DNA of 64,000 nt from Dendrophyllia cribrosa (Eukaryota > Cnidaria > Anthozoa > Scleractinia > Dendrophylliidae): the NCBI GenBank assembly GCA_024195265.1, contig JAJLRJ010000006.1, positions 11,237,487-11,301,486 of the forward strand, read 5' to 3'. Of the stretch, positions 25,501 to 37,900 are shown piece after piece. The position numbers and the translations under genes are program-made. The notes beneath the pieces were generated by a model. It ran no database searches and was not told the origin of the DNA. It worked only from the letters and a program-made list of their open reading frames with translations. The first letter of the stretch is position 1; each line of letters begins with the position of its first letter.

Positions 25501-28500
25501 TCAGCCAGTCAGCCAGTCAGCCAGTCAGTCAGTCAGTCAGTCAGCCAGCCAGCCAGCAGCCAGCCAGCAAGTCAGTCAGTCAGCCAGCCAGCCAGTCAGC
25601 CAGTCAGCCAGTCAGCCAGTCAGCCAGCCAGCCAGCCAGTCAGTCAGTCAGTCAGTCAGCCAGTCAGTCAGTCAGTCAGCCAGTCAGCCAGTCAGTACAT
25701 TTGTCAGTCTGTCAGTCAATCTGTCTATCTGTCAGTCATTCCATCTTTCATTCAGCCAGTCAGTCAGTCAGTCAGTCAGTCAGTCCTCAGTCATTCCATC
25801 TGTTAGTTAGTCAGCCAGTTTGTCAGTCAGTCCCATCAGTCAGTGTGTAAGTCTGTCAGTCAGTCAGCCAGCCAATCTCTCAGTCAGCTAGTCTGTCAGT
25901 CAGTCCATCAGTCTGCCAGTCAGCCAATTTGCTAGTTAGTCTGTCAGTCAGTCAGTCAGTGTTAGTCAGTCTGTCAGACAGTCCTTCAGTCAGTCGGTCA
26001 GTCGGTCAGTCTGTTAGTCTCTCGGTCAGTCAATGAAACAGGCCTCAGTCATTCCATCTGTCAGTCAGTCAGTCAGTCAGTCAGTCAGTCAAACGGTCTG
26101 TGTGTAAGCCAGTCTGTCTCTCAGTCAGCCGGTCTGCCAGTCAGTCTATCAGTCAGTGAGCCAATTTGTCAGTTAGTCTGTCAGTCAGTCAGTCATTTAG
26201 TCTGTTAGGCAGTCTGTTAGGCAGTCTGTTAGGCAGTCTTCAATCAGTTTGTTCAGTCAGTCAATCTGTCTATCTGTCAGTCAGTCAGCCAGCCAGGCAG
26301 GCAGGCAGGCAGTCAGTCAGTCAGTCAGTTAGTCAATCAGTCCATCAGTCAGTCTGTCAGCTGGATGGCCAGTCAGTTGGTCAATCGACTGATTAGTGAA
26401 GCAAGGCTGTCAGACTGTGATATTTTCTCTTTTGATTGATTGCCTTTTTTTTTTATGTCAGTAATTCGCTTTAAATGTACTGATTTTTTTTTATTCTTCA
26501 AAAATTGCAGAACTCTTTCTTTGCGATGTATCTGATCAACTGTTGTTCAAAGCTGATTGACTTATCCAATGATATTTCTGTCATGGCTGGATATGTTCAT
26601 AGGTAATGGCACAATGAATGTTGCACTGCAGTGTTGTAGCTTAGAGATAAAACTCTCCCAAGTATATCTCTGCAAGATGTGTCTTATTTCTTTCTTTTTT
26701 TGCCATCAAAACAAGTGCCGGAAAATGCAAATAAGTTAAGCCTGCCAAGAAGCTTATCTGCAAATTTATTAATTCTAATTATTTAAGGGATAGATAAGTC
26801 AAGTTGAGTTGATACAGATAGTAAAATGTAAGTGTTGAAGTTGCTGCATATAATGTTGACATTATCTGATCAAAAACTTATTACCGCAGTAGAATTACCA
26901 CGGAGAATCACTTTTACTATGATGATGTGTGTAGCTACTACTTGTATTTTTTTTTAAATGAAAAACCACACTGTCATGCATCCCCCGCTGCCATTATTCT
27001 TTTCTTTATAACAGAATAGGTCAGCTTCTGGAATATTTTACTGAAAGCGATTCAGAACAGAAGAAGAGAGAAGATCAAGATTCTGTACGGTAAATAATAT
27101 TCTCCTTTTGACTGAGTGGGAGGGCCGGCTGGGAAGAAAGATTTGGCTCGAGGTCATGGCGTATGGATAGAGTGCAGCAAGGTCCGTGCGCCATAACCGA
27201 GAGCCAAACATTTTTCCATTCGGTCCGACCTAACTTAGTCAATATCATATGACCAATTTGGAGACAAATTTTTTTTAAATTAACACACAAGGACGGCAAG
27301 GTCATACGGCTTTTTCCAGCTCCGCTCACGAAACATGTGCAGCCCTCATTTGGAAACATTTTGTAAATTCTTGGCTTGCGCATGACGTCATAAAAATTCA
27401 AAAATCTTAACTTTTTTTAGTCAATAGGCATTTTATCATATGACCAATTTGGAGACAAAATTTTTTGAAATTAACACGCAAGGACGGCAAGGTCATACGG
27501 CTTTTTCCAGCCCCGCTCCCGAAACATGTGCGGCCCTCATTATATTTTGGAAACATTTTGTAAATTCTTGGCTTGCGCATGACGTCATAAAAATTCAAAA
27601 ATCTTAACTTTACATCCTACAAAGCTGTTTCTAACATGGTATGTAGATACCAGTGTTACAATTCTTCACAAAACGTTCCAGGTTTTAACGATGTTTTGCT
27701 TCCGATTTGTAAAGGTTTTAAATGTTTCACACAATTCGTCACACTATTTCAGAGCTGTGAATATAAACAAAATTAAACCAGTTGAAAGTTATTTTGCATT
27801 ATATATGCTTATAAGCCGATATAATGTAACTTATAGATTTTTTGCGTAATTATGACTTTGAAGTTTTGTCCGCCATGTTGGTGTACCACTTGGTACACCA
27901 ACATGGCCGCTCCATGCACTTTCACTAAAAATGTCTAAAACTCGTTTGCCTACAACTCTTGAACGAAATGATCTGGCGCTTCAAGATTTGGCCCAGATGT
28001 GTAGTTTTAAACTCTCTACAATTCTATAAACATTTTGGAACTGATCGAAATCCGTTTTGTAATGCTTCTGAATTTTGATATGGCATGATATGACGTAAGT
28101 GCTGAAGCCAAGAGTAGTTTTAAAAAGATTGTGCGCGTGGGGCCGTACAAGGGGGTCATAAAAATTATGATAAAAAGTGCTACTTCATCCTTCCTTTTCA
28201 TCTCGTGTATATGCGAAGCGCTGAACGAGATATACAGGTAGTATACGGAGACAGATAAATTATGCAAATTTTCACTCTTTCCATCATCTGTAAACTTTTT
28301 CAATTCCCCAGCGTATTACGTGTTAAAAGATGATTGCTGGCGTAAACTTGTTTTAATTTCCCAGGTAAATTACGTCATCCAGTTGTCTAGACAGTCTCGT
28401 TTCACACAATGCATATTTGTGTCACACTAAGATGTTTTGGTCGTTTTAAACATGTTTTCCTCTTCAATTCTTTAACTTCAAACTCAGTATGAAAAATTTA

Positions 28501-31500
28501 GGCCGATCTGTGGACTTAACCTTATGTTCCTTCGTATTCACGAGATGGCTCTTGGAGCCCTTTGATCTTTGACAGTTAAGCCTTATAGGGGTATTTGTGC
28601 AACCACGGAGTTCAACCAGTACCGCAGGAATTCATTCCAATGGTCACGATTTCAATTAATATTACTTTATTGACAGAACTCAAACATCAGACCTACCTTG
28701 ACAGTTGTATAGCTAATAAACAGTGCCACTGGATAGTACTACTCAATAGCTTTTATTTGAATGGTCACAGTTAAGGATTATTCATCTCAAATTCAAAAGT
28801 TAAAACCACCTTGTGCAACATAATATACAGCGCCCGCCACTGGAATGTACTGCTCAATAGCTTTTGTTTGAATAGTTACAGTTAAGGATTTCATCACAAA
28901 TTCAAAAGTTAAAACCACCTTGTACAGCATAAAGTGGTCACACTTTAGAATTTCATTCACAGTCTCAAAAGTTAGAAACATCTTGCACAACATAATAGAC
29001 AACACCACAGGAAAGTACTACTCAATAAGCTTCCATTTGAATGGTCGCAAGGTAAGTTATAGGATTTCATCCTGGCATACTTTAGCATATCGCTGCACAG
29101 AGTTAAAATTACCCTCAAGTAATCATAATTTTACCCGCTTACGTTGGCTCCACCACCTCTTAAAATAAGTTGGTAAAAGCATTCAATATGCATGTATTCT
29201 AAATGAAAAGTTTATGCCAGGTTTACGATGTGTTTTTCGCAACTCTCACTATTTTAGAGAGGAAAATCTGGCATCTCAAGGTGGTGACACTGTGTTCAAG
29301 CTCAACTGTGTGTCTTACGCGCCACCGGATTGCAAAGTTCCGCTTGTCAAAGGTAACATGTTAATTTGAAGATTCACACAAACTTGGTACTGCTTCGGCA
29401 CATGTCACCTACTCAAAAAGGCTTACTAAGTAGCTCCTCCCCCCTCTCTAATGTTCAAAGGGGCTACGTCACTATTTTTAGTGTTACTTTAGAGCAGTTT
29501 TCAATTGAGTGGCGTAAAACCAAAACCAAAGTAATTACTCTGACCAATCACAGCAGTCGTAAACAATCCAATGAACCAATCAGAGCTCGAAGCAACTACA
29601 TGTCGGCGGTGCCAAGCGCGGGAAAACGCGTGCGAGCAAGTCACGATTGGTTTTGGTTTTACTTCTGATTGGTCGAGAAAGTGGCGCGAGATTTTTTAGC
29701 CAATCACAAAGCATAGCGATGCAAAACCAAAGCAATTGTGTAATTACTTTTCACACTCAATTGAAAACTGCTCTAAAAAGCCAAAATACATATCTATATC
29801 AGTGGAAACCAAAAAGCAATGTCCTAGTTTTGTTTAACAGAGCTTGAAAAACGTCTCGTCCAGTCGTCCGGGAAAAGTAGATTTTCCTGTTTAGAAAGTA
29901 ACTTCTTCTGTTTACTTGCCTGATGGGCAAGGCCCAGGCAAGCTGTCCACTGACTAAATTATGATTATAAAACATTAAAACAAAAAAGTAACTGACTTTA
30001 GCAAGCACGTAACTGCCTGGGGCAAGAAAAATTGGAAAGTTGCTTGTGCAAAGGGCAAGCTGGAATTCAAGTTTTTTTTTCAAGCCTTGTTTAAAATTAT
30101 TCTACTGTTGCTCTAAGAGTAAAAATAAATGTCTTACGTGGCAGACGGCCAGGATGCATGAAATGGATTGCAACTCCACTGTTTCAAGTTTTTCGCCTTG
30201 TTTCTTGCAAAACTTGTTAAAACTCAGAATATGGTTTATTCTTCGAAAATTCACTTGATATCTTCCTCTTAGTGTTCTATAAGCATTTTACGTATGACAA
30301 AGCTACTTAGTTTTAATTTGGAGCAGTTTTGACCCCAAAACCTCAATACCCACGACACAGCTCCTTTAAGTACACTGTATACTGTCTCCCAGATGGTTAG
30401 CGAGAAGCGCGCAGTAGGTGTTTTTCGGGCGTGTTCACGTGATTTGCTTGTCACTTTTCAAACCGGCCCTAAAGCTGATGTTACATCGGATGATTCGTAA
30501 CGACGATTTTTGAAGCTGATTCAAAAACTTTGTAACGCAAAAATTGCGAAGAAAATCGCCCGCGCACCCATGTTGCTCTAAAAATCGTCGTTGATTCGCA
30601 GCGTCGATTTTTAGCGCAACAAAATTAACGATAGGTTTGTTACACGAAGCAACTAGAGTAAAATTCGTGTTTTTGCGTTGCAGGTTTTTGAAGCTGATTC
30701 AAAAACTTTGCAACGCAAAAATTGCGAAGAAAATCGTTCGCGCACCCATGTTGCGCTAACAATCGTCGTTGATTCGAAACGACGATTTTTAGCGCAACAA
30801 AATTAACGATAGGTTTGTTACACGAAACAACTTGAGTAAAATTCGTGTTTTTGATTCAAAATTGCGAAGAAAATCGTCCGCGCACCCATGTTGCGCTAAA
30901 AACCGTCGTTGCGAATCGTCCCGTGTAACATCACCTTAAGGTGGCTCCATATAGTTTTTTAGCGTGCGAGGCATGGGCACGAAAATGGCGCGAGCGCGCG
31001 TTTGTTTAATTTGATGACGTCACGAAAATAAAGGTTTTTACGGTAACTAAAACGTTTATTGCGCGCATTCCACACGGTGAATTTTTATAAAAATTGACAA
31101 ATTGGTAGGATTTTCTTTGTTCTCGTTCACAAAACAAGAAGACAACAATTTTTGTACATACATAAACCCAATAAAAGTAAAAAACGAAAAGTTACAAAAT
31201 TGCCGAAAATTATGTACCGATTTTTTTATGCCTTTGTTAGATAAAACTTACTGAATGTTTCTTCTGTTTCACCAAAAATCGTGAATATTTACCGTGTAAA
31301 AACCGAGAAAATCCGTTAAGAGCTTTGTTAGCCTTGAACAACAAGCCCAAGAACTCAATCATTGGTTGCCATGGTAACCAGACAAGACTGCCAAATTAGA
31401 CTTCTCCGCAAACTAGAAAGCCCTAAGCTACGTGTATGTGTATGTTATGCCCAGGATCGCGAAACAAAACCCTCGAAAGACAGCAATAAGATCGAGTATA

Positions 31501-34500
31501 TTTTATTTGGAAGACTAGCCAATAACTATATGGAGCCACCTTAAAGGCCCCGGACACGCGATGCAACTGTCCTTTTAACGTTGCGCGCAATAGTTGCAAA
31601 AGTAGAATCGAGTTCTACTTTTGCGATGTTGCGCGCAACAAATTGCATCGTGTGACACCCCAAAAACTCTTGTTGCGCGCAACTTTGCAAGAAAATTTGC
31701 ATCGTGTGAACAAAGTTCATACTAATGGAAAGTAATTTTTTTAGATCTAGATTTGGAAATTACCCATGGGAATAACATTCTTATAACTGGGTCTACAGGT
31801 AATACAGCATTCACTTTCTAATTTGAATGAATTGCCTTGAATGTAAAAGATTTCTGTTAAACTTTTGTTGTCTTGTTCTTTCGTAGGAAGTGGAAAGAGT
31901 TCTTTGTTTAGAATACTGAGTGGCATATGGAAACCTCTCTCAGGTACAATTTGTTTATCGGTTTTCGACCTTGCGTTTAAAATGTTGTCTCTCTCCCCTT
32001 TTTGTCCCTGTCCCCTTTTTCGTGTCATCGTTGTTTTATGATAGTTAAATAAAGATGGTAAATTTAAAGCTCGGTCATGAAATGAGAAAGATTTAACCCT
32101 TTCACTCCCAGAGTCAATTATGGAGACATGAAGTGCAGTTCTAACTTTTGAGTCTGTGGACGAAATCCTATGGTGTAACCATTCAAATGAAACCTCTTTG
32201 GAAGTACTTTTGCATGGGAGCATTTGTTTTCCAATATTTTACAAAATGAAATTTGGGATTTTTCTTTAATTTTGATGTTTGGGTTAATGTTCATCATGTC
32301 ACGAGCGTAGAACAAAGAAAAAAAATCTGAGTCTCCAACAGGAATCGAAGCTATGACATTTCGTATACACCGGCCGGAAGCTCTAGCTACGAGAGACTCG
32401 TGGCGAGCTTGGCCATTTATGAGGTGACTGACCTTGCTCGCCACGAGTCTAGTGACACGATAATTATAATTATTTCTCATCGTTGTTTTACGTTTCTTTC
32501 GGATGCAGTGTATCACTCTTTTAATACAAGGTCTTGGCTGATTATTTTGTCACAGGGGAAGTCAAGAGATTCCTTCCATTCAGTCCTAAAGCTGTCTTAT
32601 TTTTACCGCAAAAGTCATTCGTCACAGACGGGACATTACGGCAACAGGTAACTGCAGGAGGTTTGGAGTATTTTGACAGCCTTGCCCACGGTCAAGCCCA
32701 AATAATACCGTCCAGAAGGACATCGGACACCTTATTGAGACTTACATAACGGAGTAACTGGTTAGCTTTCAGTTGAGGTCAGGGGTAGCAGTTTATATAG
32801 TTAAATTTAGGCCTAAACAACCCGAGAAGCTAGGTGGTACAGTGGTACGGTAGGCTATGTAAGCCTAAGCCTAGCTGAGGTCACAGGTTCAATCCTGAGT
32901 GGGGATTTTAGATTTTCTTTTTTACACTTAAAAATTTATTGAAAATAAAATTCTAAGTGTCGACATTACGTTATATAAGTCTCAAGAAGGTGTCAGACGT
33001 CCTTCTGGACGGTATGATTTAGGCACAACCCTTGCCCAGGGTCTTCTCCGCCCGACCCGCCATTTTGAATTGAACAAAGCGGAGAAGGCCCTGGGGACGA
33101 GGGTGGCCCGGAAATTTGAAGTTGAGACATTCTCGTTCCCAGTCGCTCGTCACATTGGATGACGTCAATTTGAGCTTTGTCGCGATTTTGTTGCTAGGCA
33201 ACTACAGGACACCAACCCGATATTGACATACCCAGGCTGAGATTAAGTTTACAACGTGTATATTTTGTCCTCTAACTAAGAATAAAATGAAGTGTAAGAA
33301 TTTATTTGGTCAAAGAAAATTTACAGTACAACTGAGCGCTGTTGCAGGCCGTTTTCCATTTTAAAATAGCAAATTTGTATAACAATTAGGAGAATTGGTA
33401 GAACTTGGTCCATTTTTCTTTCTTATCATTCAGTACTATGGTTTATTGAAATACTATCAGTTTTGTCTTAAAGGCCCACCTTCACTCAAAAGACGTTGCG
33501 GTCGTTTGTTTTTGTTTTGAAATGCTCCATTGTTCATACGCGTGATCTGATTGGTTGCACGCATTCAAGCGTGAATTTCGTGTTACACGAAATTCAGCAC
33601 AGAAAGTGATCACGGCGCGCACAGCATTTTGGGTGAAGGTGGGCATCATAGAAACGTTTTCAGGCTTAAATTGCCTAAAAAATAAGGACGTCCAGTCCCA
33701 TTTTAGCCTCAAGTAAAAAATTAGAGGTTCTTATAAGTAAAAAAAATAGTGCATGAAATTGTTATCGACATACTATCGAAGACCACCTTATCGAGCTATC
33801 ATACACACCGTTATTGATCAAATTATGAATGCCTACTGTACATATTTCATTCATTTATTTTTTCGTTTTTAGCTGACGTACCCTTTTGAAGATGATCTTT
33901 TTCAGGATGGTTGTGAGTCAGGTATTGGAAAGTTCTTTTCGTTATAAATGAAAATGTGTAACGCCGTAGCAAGCGATAATTTGTTATCGTGACACCGTGC
34001 AAGTTACATTGAAACATTTGAAAAAATGAAATTATCTGTACGACCGCTCTTATTGGATCTCGAAGCAAATGCATATGTTGTGGTTCGAATGTTTCTTTGG
34101 TTAAAAAATTGTGAAACCGGTTTGATTTATTTTTGTTTTCCTTTTTTTTCTTATTATGGAAATGAATCTGAGACAAAAAAAAAAAATCAAAGTGGTTTCA
34201 AAATTTTCAAACCAAAGAAAAATTTGAGCCACAACACATATAGCCGATGCCAAGCTCGTGCGAGGAAGTCAGATTGGTCCTGAAAGTGGCGCGAGATTTT
34301 TTTGCCAATCACAAATCGTAGCAATGCAAAACCAAAGCAATAGCAAAATTACCTTCATTTGAGTGTCGTAAAAACTAACCAATTGAAAGTAGTTACTCTG
34401 GCCAATCACAACAAACGTAGACAATGCATTGAACCAATCAGAACTCGTAACAAATACATGTAACCGGCGCCAAGCGCGGGAAAACGCGTGTGCGCAAGTA

Positions 34501-34932
34501 ACAGTTGATTTTGGTTTTACTTGTAATTGGTTGACAAAGTGGCGCGAGATTTTTTTAGCCAATCACAGAACGTAGCAATGCAAAACCAAAGCAATCGCGA
34601 AATTACTTTTGACACTTAATTGAAAACCCCCTCTTATTTATATGTATTAGTTTTCGAGTAGAAGAGTCGGAGGAGGAATGGGGGAGAATTCGGGGGGCCT
34701 TGGGCACCCATAGTATTCTTTTGAGTGACAACTGTCATATTATTGAATTTAATTCCAATCTTGTTGACTTTTTGTCATCTTTAGTGGGCGAAGGAAGTGA
34801 AAACCTTCTTGAGCTACTGAACACTGTTGGACTCGTAAGTATACTGATTTGATAATTTCCAGCAATGAATAGGCCATTTCCGAGTTGCCTTTAGCCTCTC
34901 CATCAAAGCGAGGCTAGGTGCGAAACCTTTCA

Positions 34933-34963
<31 letters not shown>

Positions 34964-37900
34964 GAAAACTCATTTTCATATGAAAGGTTTCGCACCTAGC
35001 CTCGCTTTGATAGGGAGGCTAAAGGCAACTCGGAAATGGCCTATTGTAATAGAGAACCGTCGATTTCGAAAGAAGCGGCCCTTGTTACTTTCGGAAGCAG
35101 TGGTAGCCGATTTTAATAATTGTTTTATCATTCGATCACCGAGGTTGTTTTTCAATTGAATATTTAATTATTCATAACTGCTAAAACAGGGCAGAAATTG
35201 GGTTGCCATTGTAGAGGACGGGAGCAGAACAATTATTCGCAGCAAAACAACTTTGCACCGTTTTGTGCATGAGCAGAATTATTCGTAGGCAGTTATTCGC
35301 AGGTCTCGTGGTGGGTTCTCGGCCAATGAAAAGGAAGGAAAAATGCATCGAGTGATAATACAATTTATTAAATGGGTTATTGAGTCACGCGAAATTTCCT
35401 TTTGAAAAGGTGGTCATGGGAACGAGGCACCTTTGAACTGTATCAGAGAACAAAACATAGCTGACTTTCGGTTCTGCCGCGACCGTCAACTTTTGGCGGG
35501 AAATCACTGTAGCGAAGAAAGCAAGGATGGTGTTTGGTTGAAAAAATTCTCCATTTGCATCCATTTGTCACGCCTTTTGGACAATAATTATTTAGCAGTT
35601 TGAGCCATTGAAGAAACGTGCAGATTTGTGCTAGCTTGTGTATTTCCCCGATTTAAAAAAGCTTATTTAAGGCCCTTACCTTTTGCTCGAGTTCTCTCTG
35701 CGCCATTTTGGGGACCGGAAATACGTGCTATGAACTGTTTCAGAGTACTGCCTTCATCTACAAAAATTAGCCCATTGTTTGTTTGTTTTTCCTTCTTACA
35801 GTCAACCCTGTGTGATAGGATTGGCGGATTGGATAACCCAGTGGACTCCAACTGGTGAGTCAGCAAGTTAATAACCTAAAAAAGTGTTAATATTCACGTT
35901 TAAAATCTAACAACACCACAGGAAAGTACTTCTTATTAGCTTTCATTTGAATGGTGGGTGTCTAGAAAACGCAGACATTAAAAACTCAGACCTTGAAAAC
36001 ACAGAAGTTGAAAACACAGACCTTGATAACAGACCTTGATAACACAGACCTTGAAAACACAGACCTCGAAAACGCAGACCTTGAAAACACTAAAACTCGA
36101 AAACACAGACCTTGAAAACGCAGACGTTAAAAACCGTCATAGACGTTGAAAACACAGACCTCGAAAACGCAGAACTTGTAAACACAGGGCTTGAAAGCAC
36201 AGACATTGAAAACACAGACCTTGAAGATTTCGAGGTCTGAGTTTTCTAAACACCCTCAGAATGGTCACACGTTTGGATTGCGTCAACAAACTCAAAAGTT
36301 AAAACCGAGTCGCGCAACTTAAAAATAGCACCACTGGAAAGTACTGCTCAATAGCTTTCATTTGAATGGTCACACTTTAGGATTTCATTCACAGACTCAA
36401 AAGTTAGAACCACCTTGTACAGCATAATAAACAGCACCACTGGAAAGTATTGCATGTTAGCTTTCATTTGAATAGTCACACTGTAGGATTTCATCCACAG
36501 ACCCAAAAGTTATAACCACCTTGTACAGCGTAATAAACAGCACCACTGAAAAGTACTGCTCAATAGCTTTCATTTGAATGGTCACACTTTAGAATTTCAT
36601 TCACAGACTCAAAAGTTAGAGCCACCTTGTACAGCGTAATAAACAGTACCACAGGAAAGTACTGCTCAATAGCTTTCATTTGAATGGTCACACTTTAGGA
36701 TTTCATTCACAGACTCAAAAGTTAGAACCACCTTGTGCAGCATAATAAACAGCATCACAGGAAAGTACTGCTCAGTAGCTTTCATTTCAATGGTCACACT
36801 TTAGGATTTCATCCACAGACTCAAAAGTTAGAGCCACCTTGTACAGCGTAATAAACAGTACCACAGGAAAGTACTGCTCAATAGCTTTCATTTGAATGGT
36901 CACACTTTAGGATTTCATTCACAGACTCAAAAGTTAGAACCACCTTGTGCAGCATAATAAACAGCATCACAGGAAAGTACTGCTCAATAGCTTTCATTTG
37001 AATGGTGACACTTTATAATTTCATCCAAAGACTCACCTCAAAAGTTAGAATCACCTTGTACAGCATAATAAACAGTACTACAGTAAGGTACCGTTCAGTA
37101 GCTTTTAATTTCATTTGAATAGACCTTAACCTCCTTGAATAGTATAAAAAAAACAGCACCACAGGAAAGAACTGCTCTGCAAATTTTTAGTATTTGAATG
37201 GTCACACTTGAGAATTTCATTCCATAGACACCATTTACAACATAACAAATAGCAGCACTTGAATGTTCTACTCATTTGCTTTCATTTGGATGGTCACACC
37301 TTAGATATTTGTCCTGGTAATACTCAAAGATAGACCCTGGCAGGGGATTGGTTAATGGCGAACGAAAGTCTGACACGTGACTAACTGGCTTTTGAACCTG
37401 CTGTAACTTGTTGTGTCTGACGCTTTTGTTGTTGTTTTATGCAGGGAGGACATGCTGTCCCCTGGAGAAATGCAAAGGCTGTCTTTTGCTCGTCTGTTCT
37501 ACCATCGCCCACTTGTAGCGCGTGAGTAACTGATGCTCAGTTTTAACCCTTTAAAGGGACATTGTCTTCGCTGAAATATTGTTTTTATGATTATGGCCAG
37601 AAGTTTGCTTTAAAGGGACACTGTCACGAGGGCGCATGCGCGAGTTTTCGAATCGAAACTTGAATTTTTCAAGGTGAACCGTTAATTTCAAAATGGCGTC
37701 GACTAGTGGCGGCGGTGGAGGGAAAAGAACCAATTCGGGACGGAAGAGGAAGTTCGAGGATCAAGCAGAATATAAGATAGCGTGGTCTAGAAACCACAAA
37801 CGAATATATTTGGAAAATCGGATATTTAGGTCGTGGCTTCAGGCTAAATTCGATGCCGGGTATGAAGCTTCCAGTGACAGCGACTTCGTCGCCCATTTGT

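Noticed and set aside
25242..25850. A 202-codon frame rich in Ser, Gln, Val and Pro
   Set aside because: It is the translation of an AGTC/AGCC microsatellite in an intron. Other frames of the same repeat are equally open.
32118..32516. A 132-codon minus-strand frame in ABCD4 intron 14
   Set aside because: It lies over a dispersed repeat copy and a small inverted repeat, and similar peptide text arises from the minisatellite B arrays in other introns.
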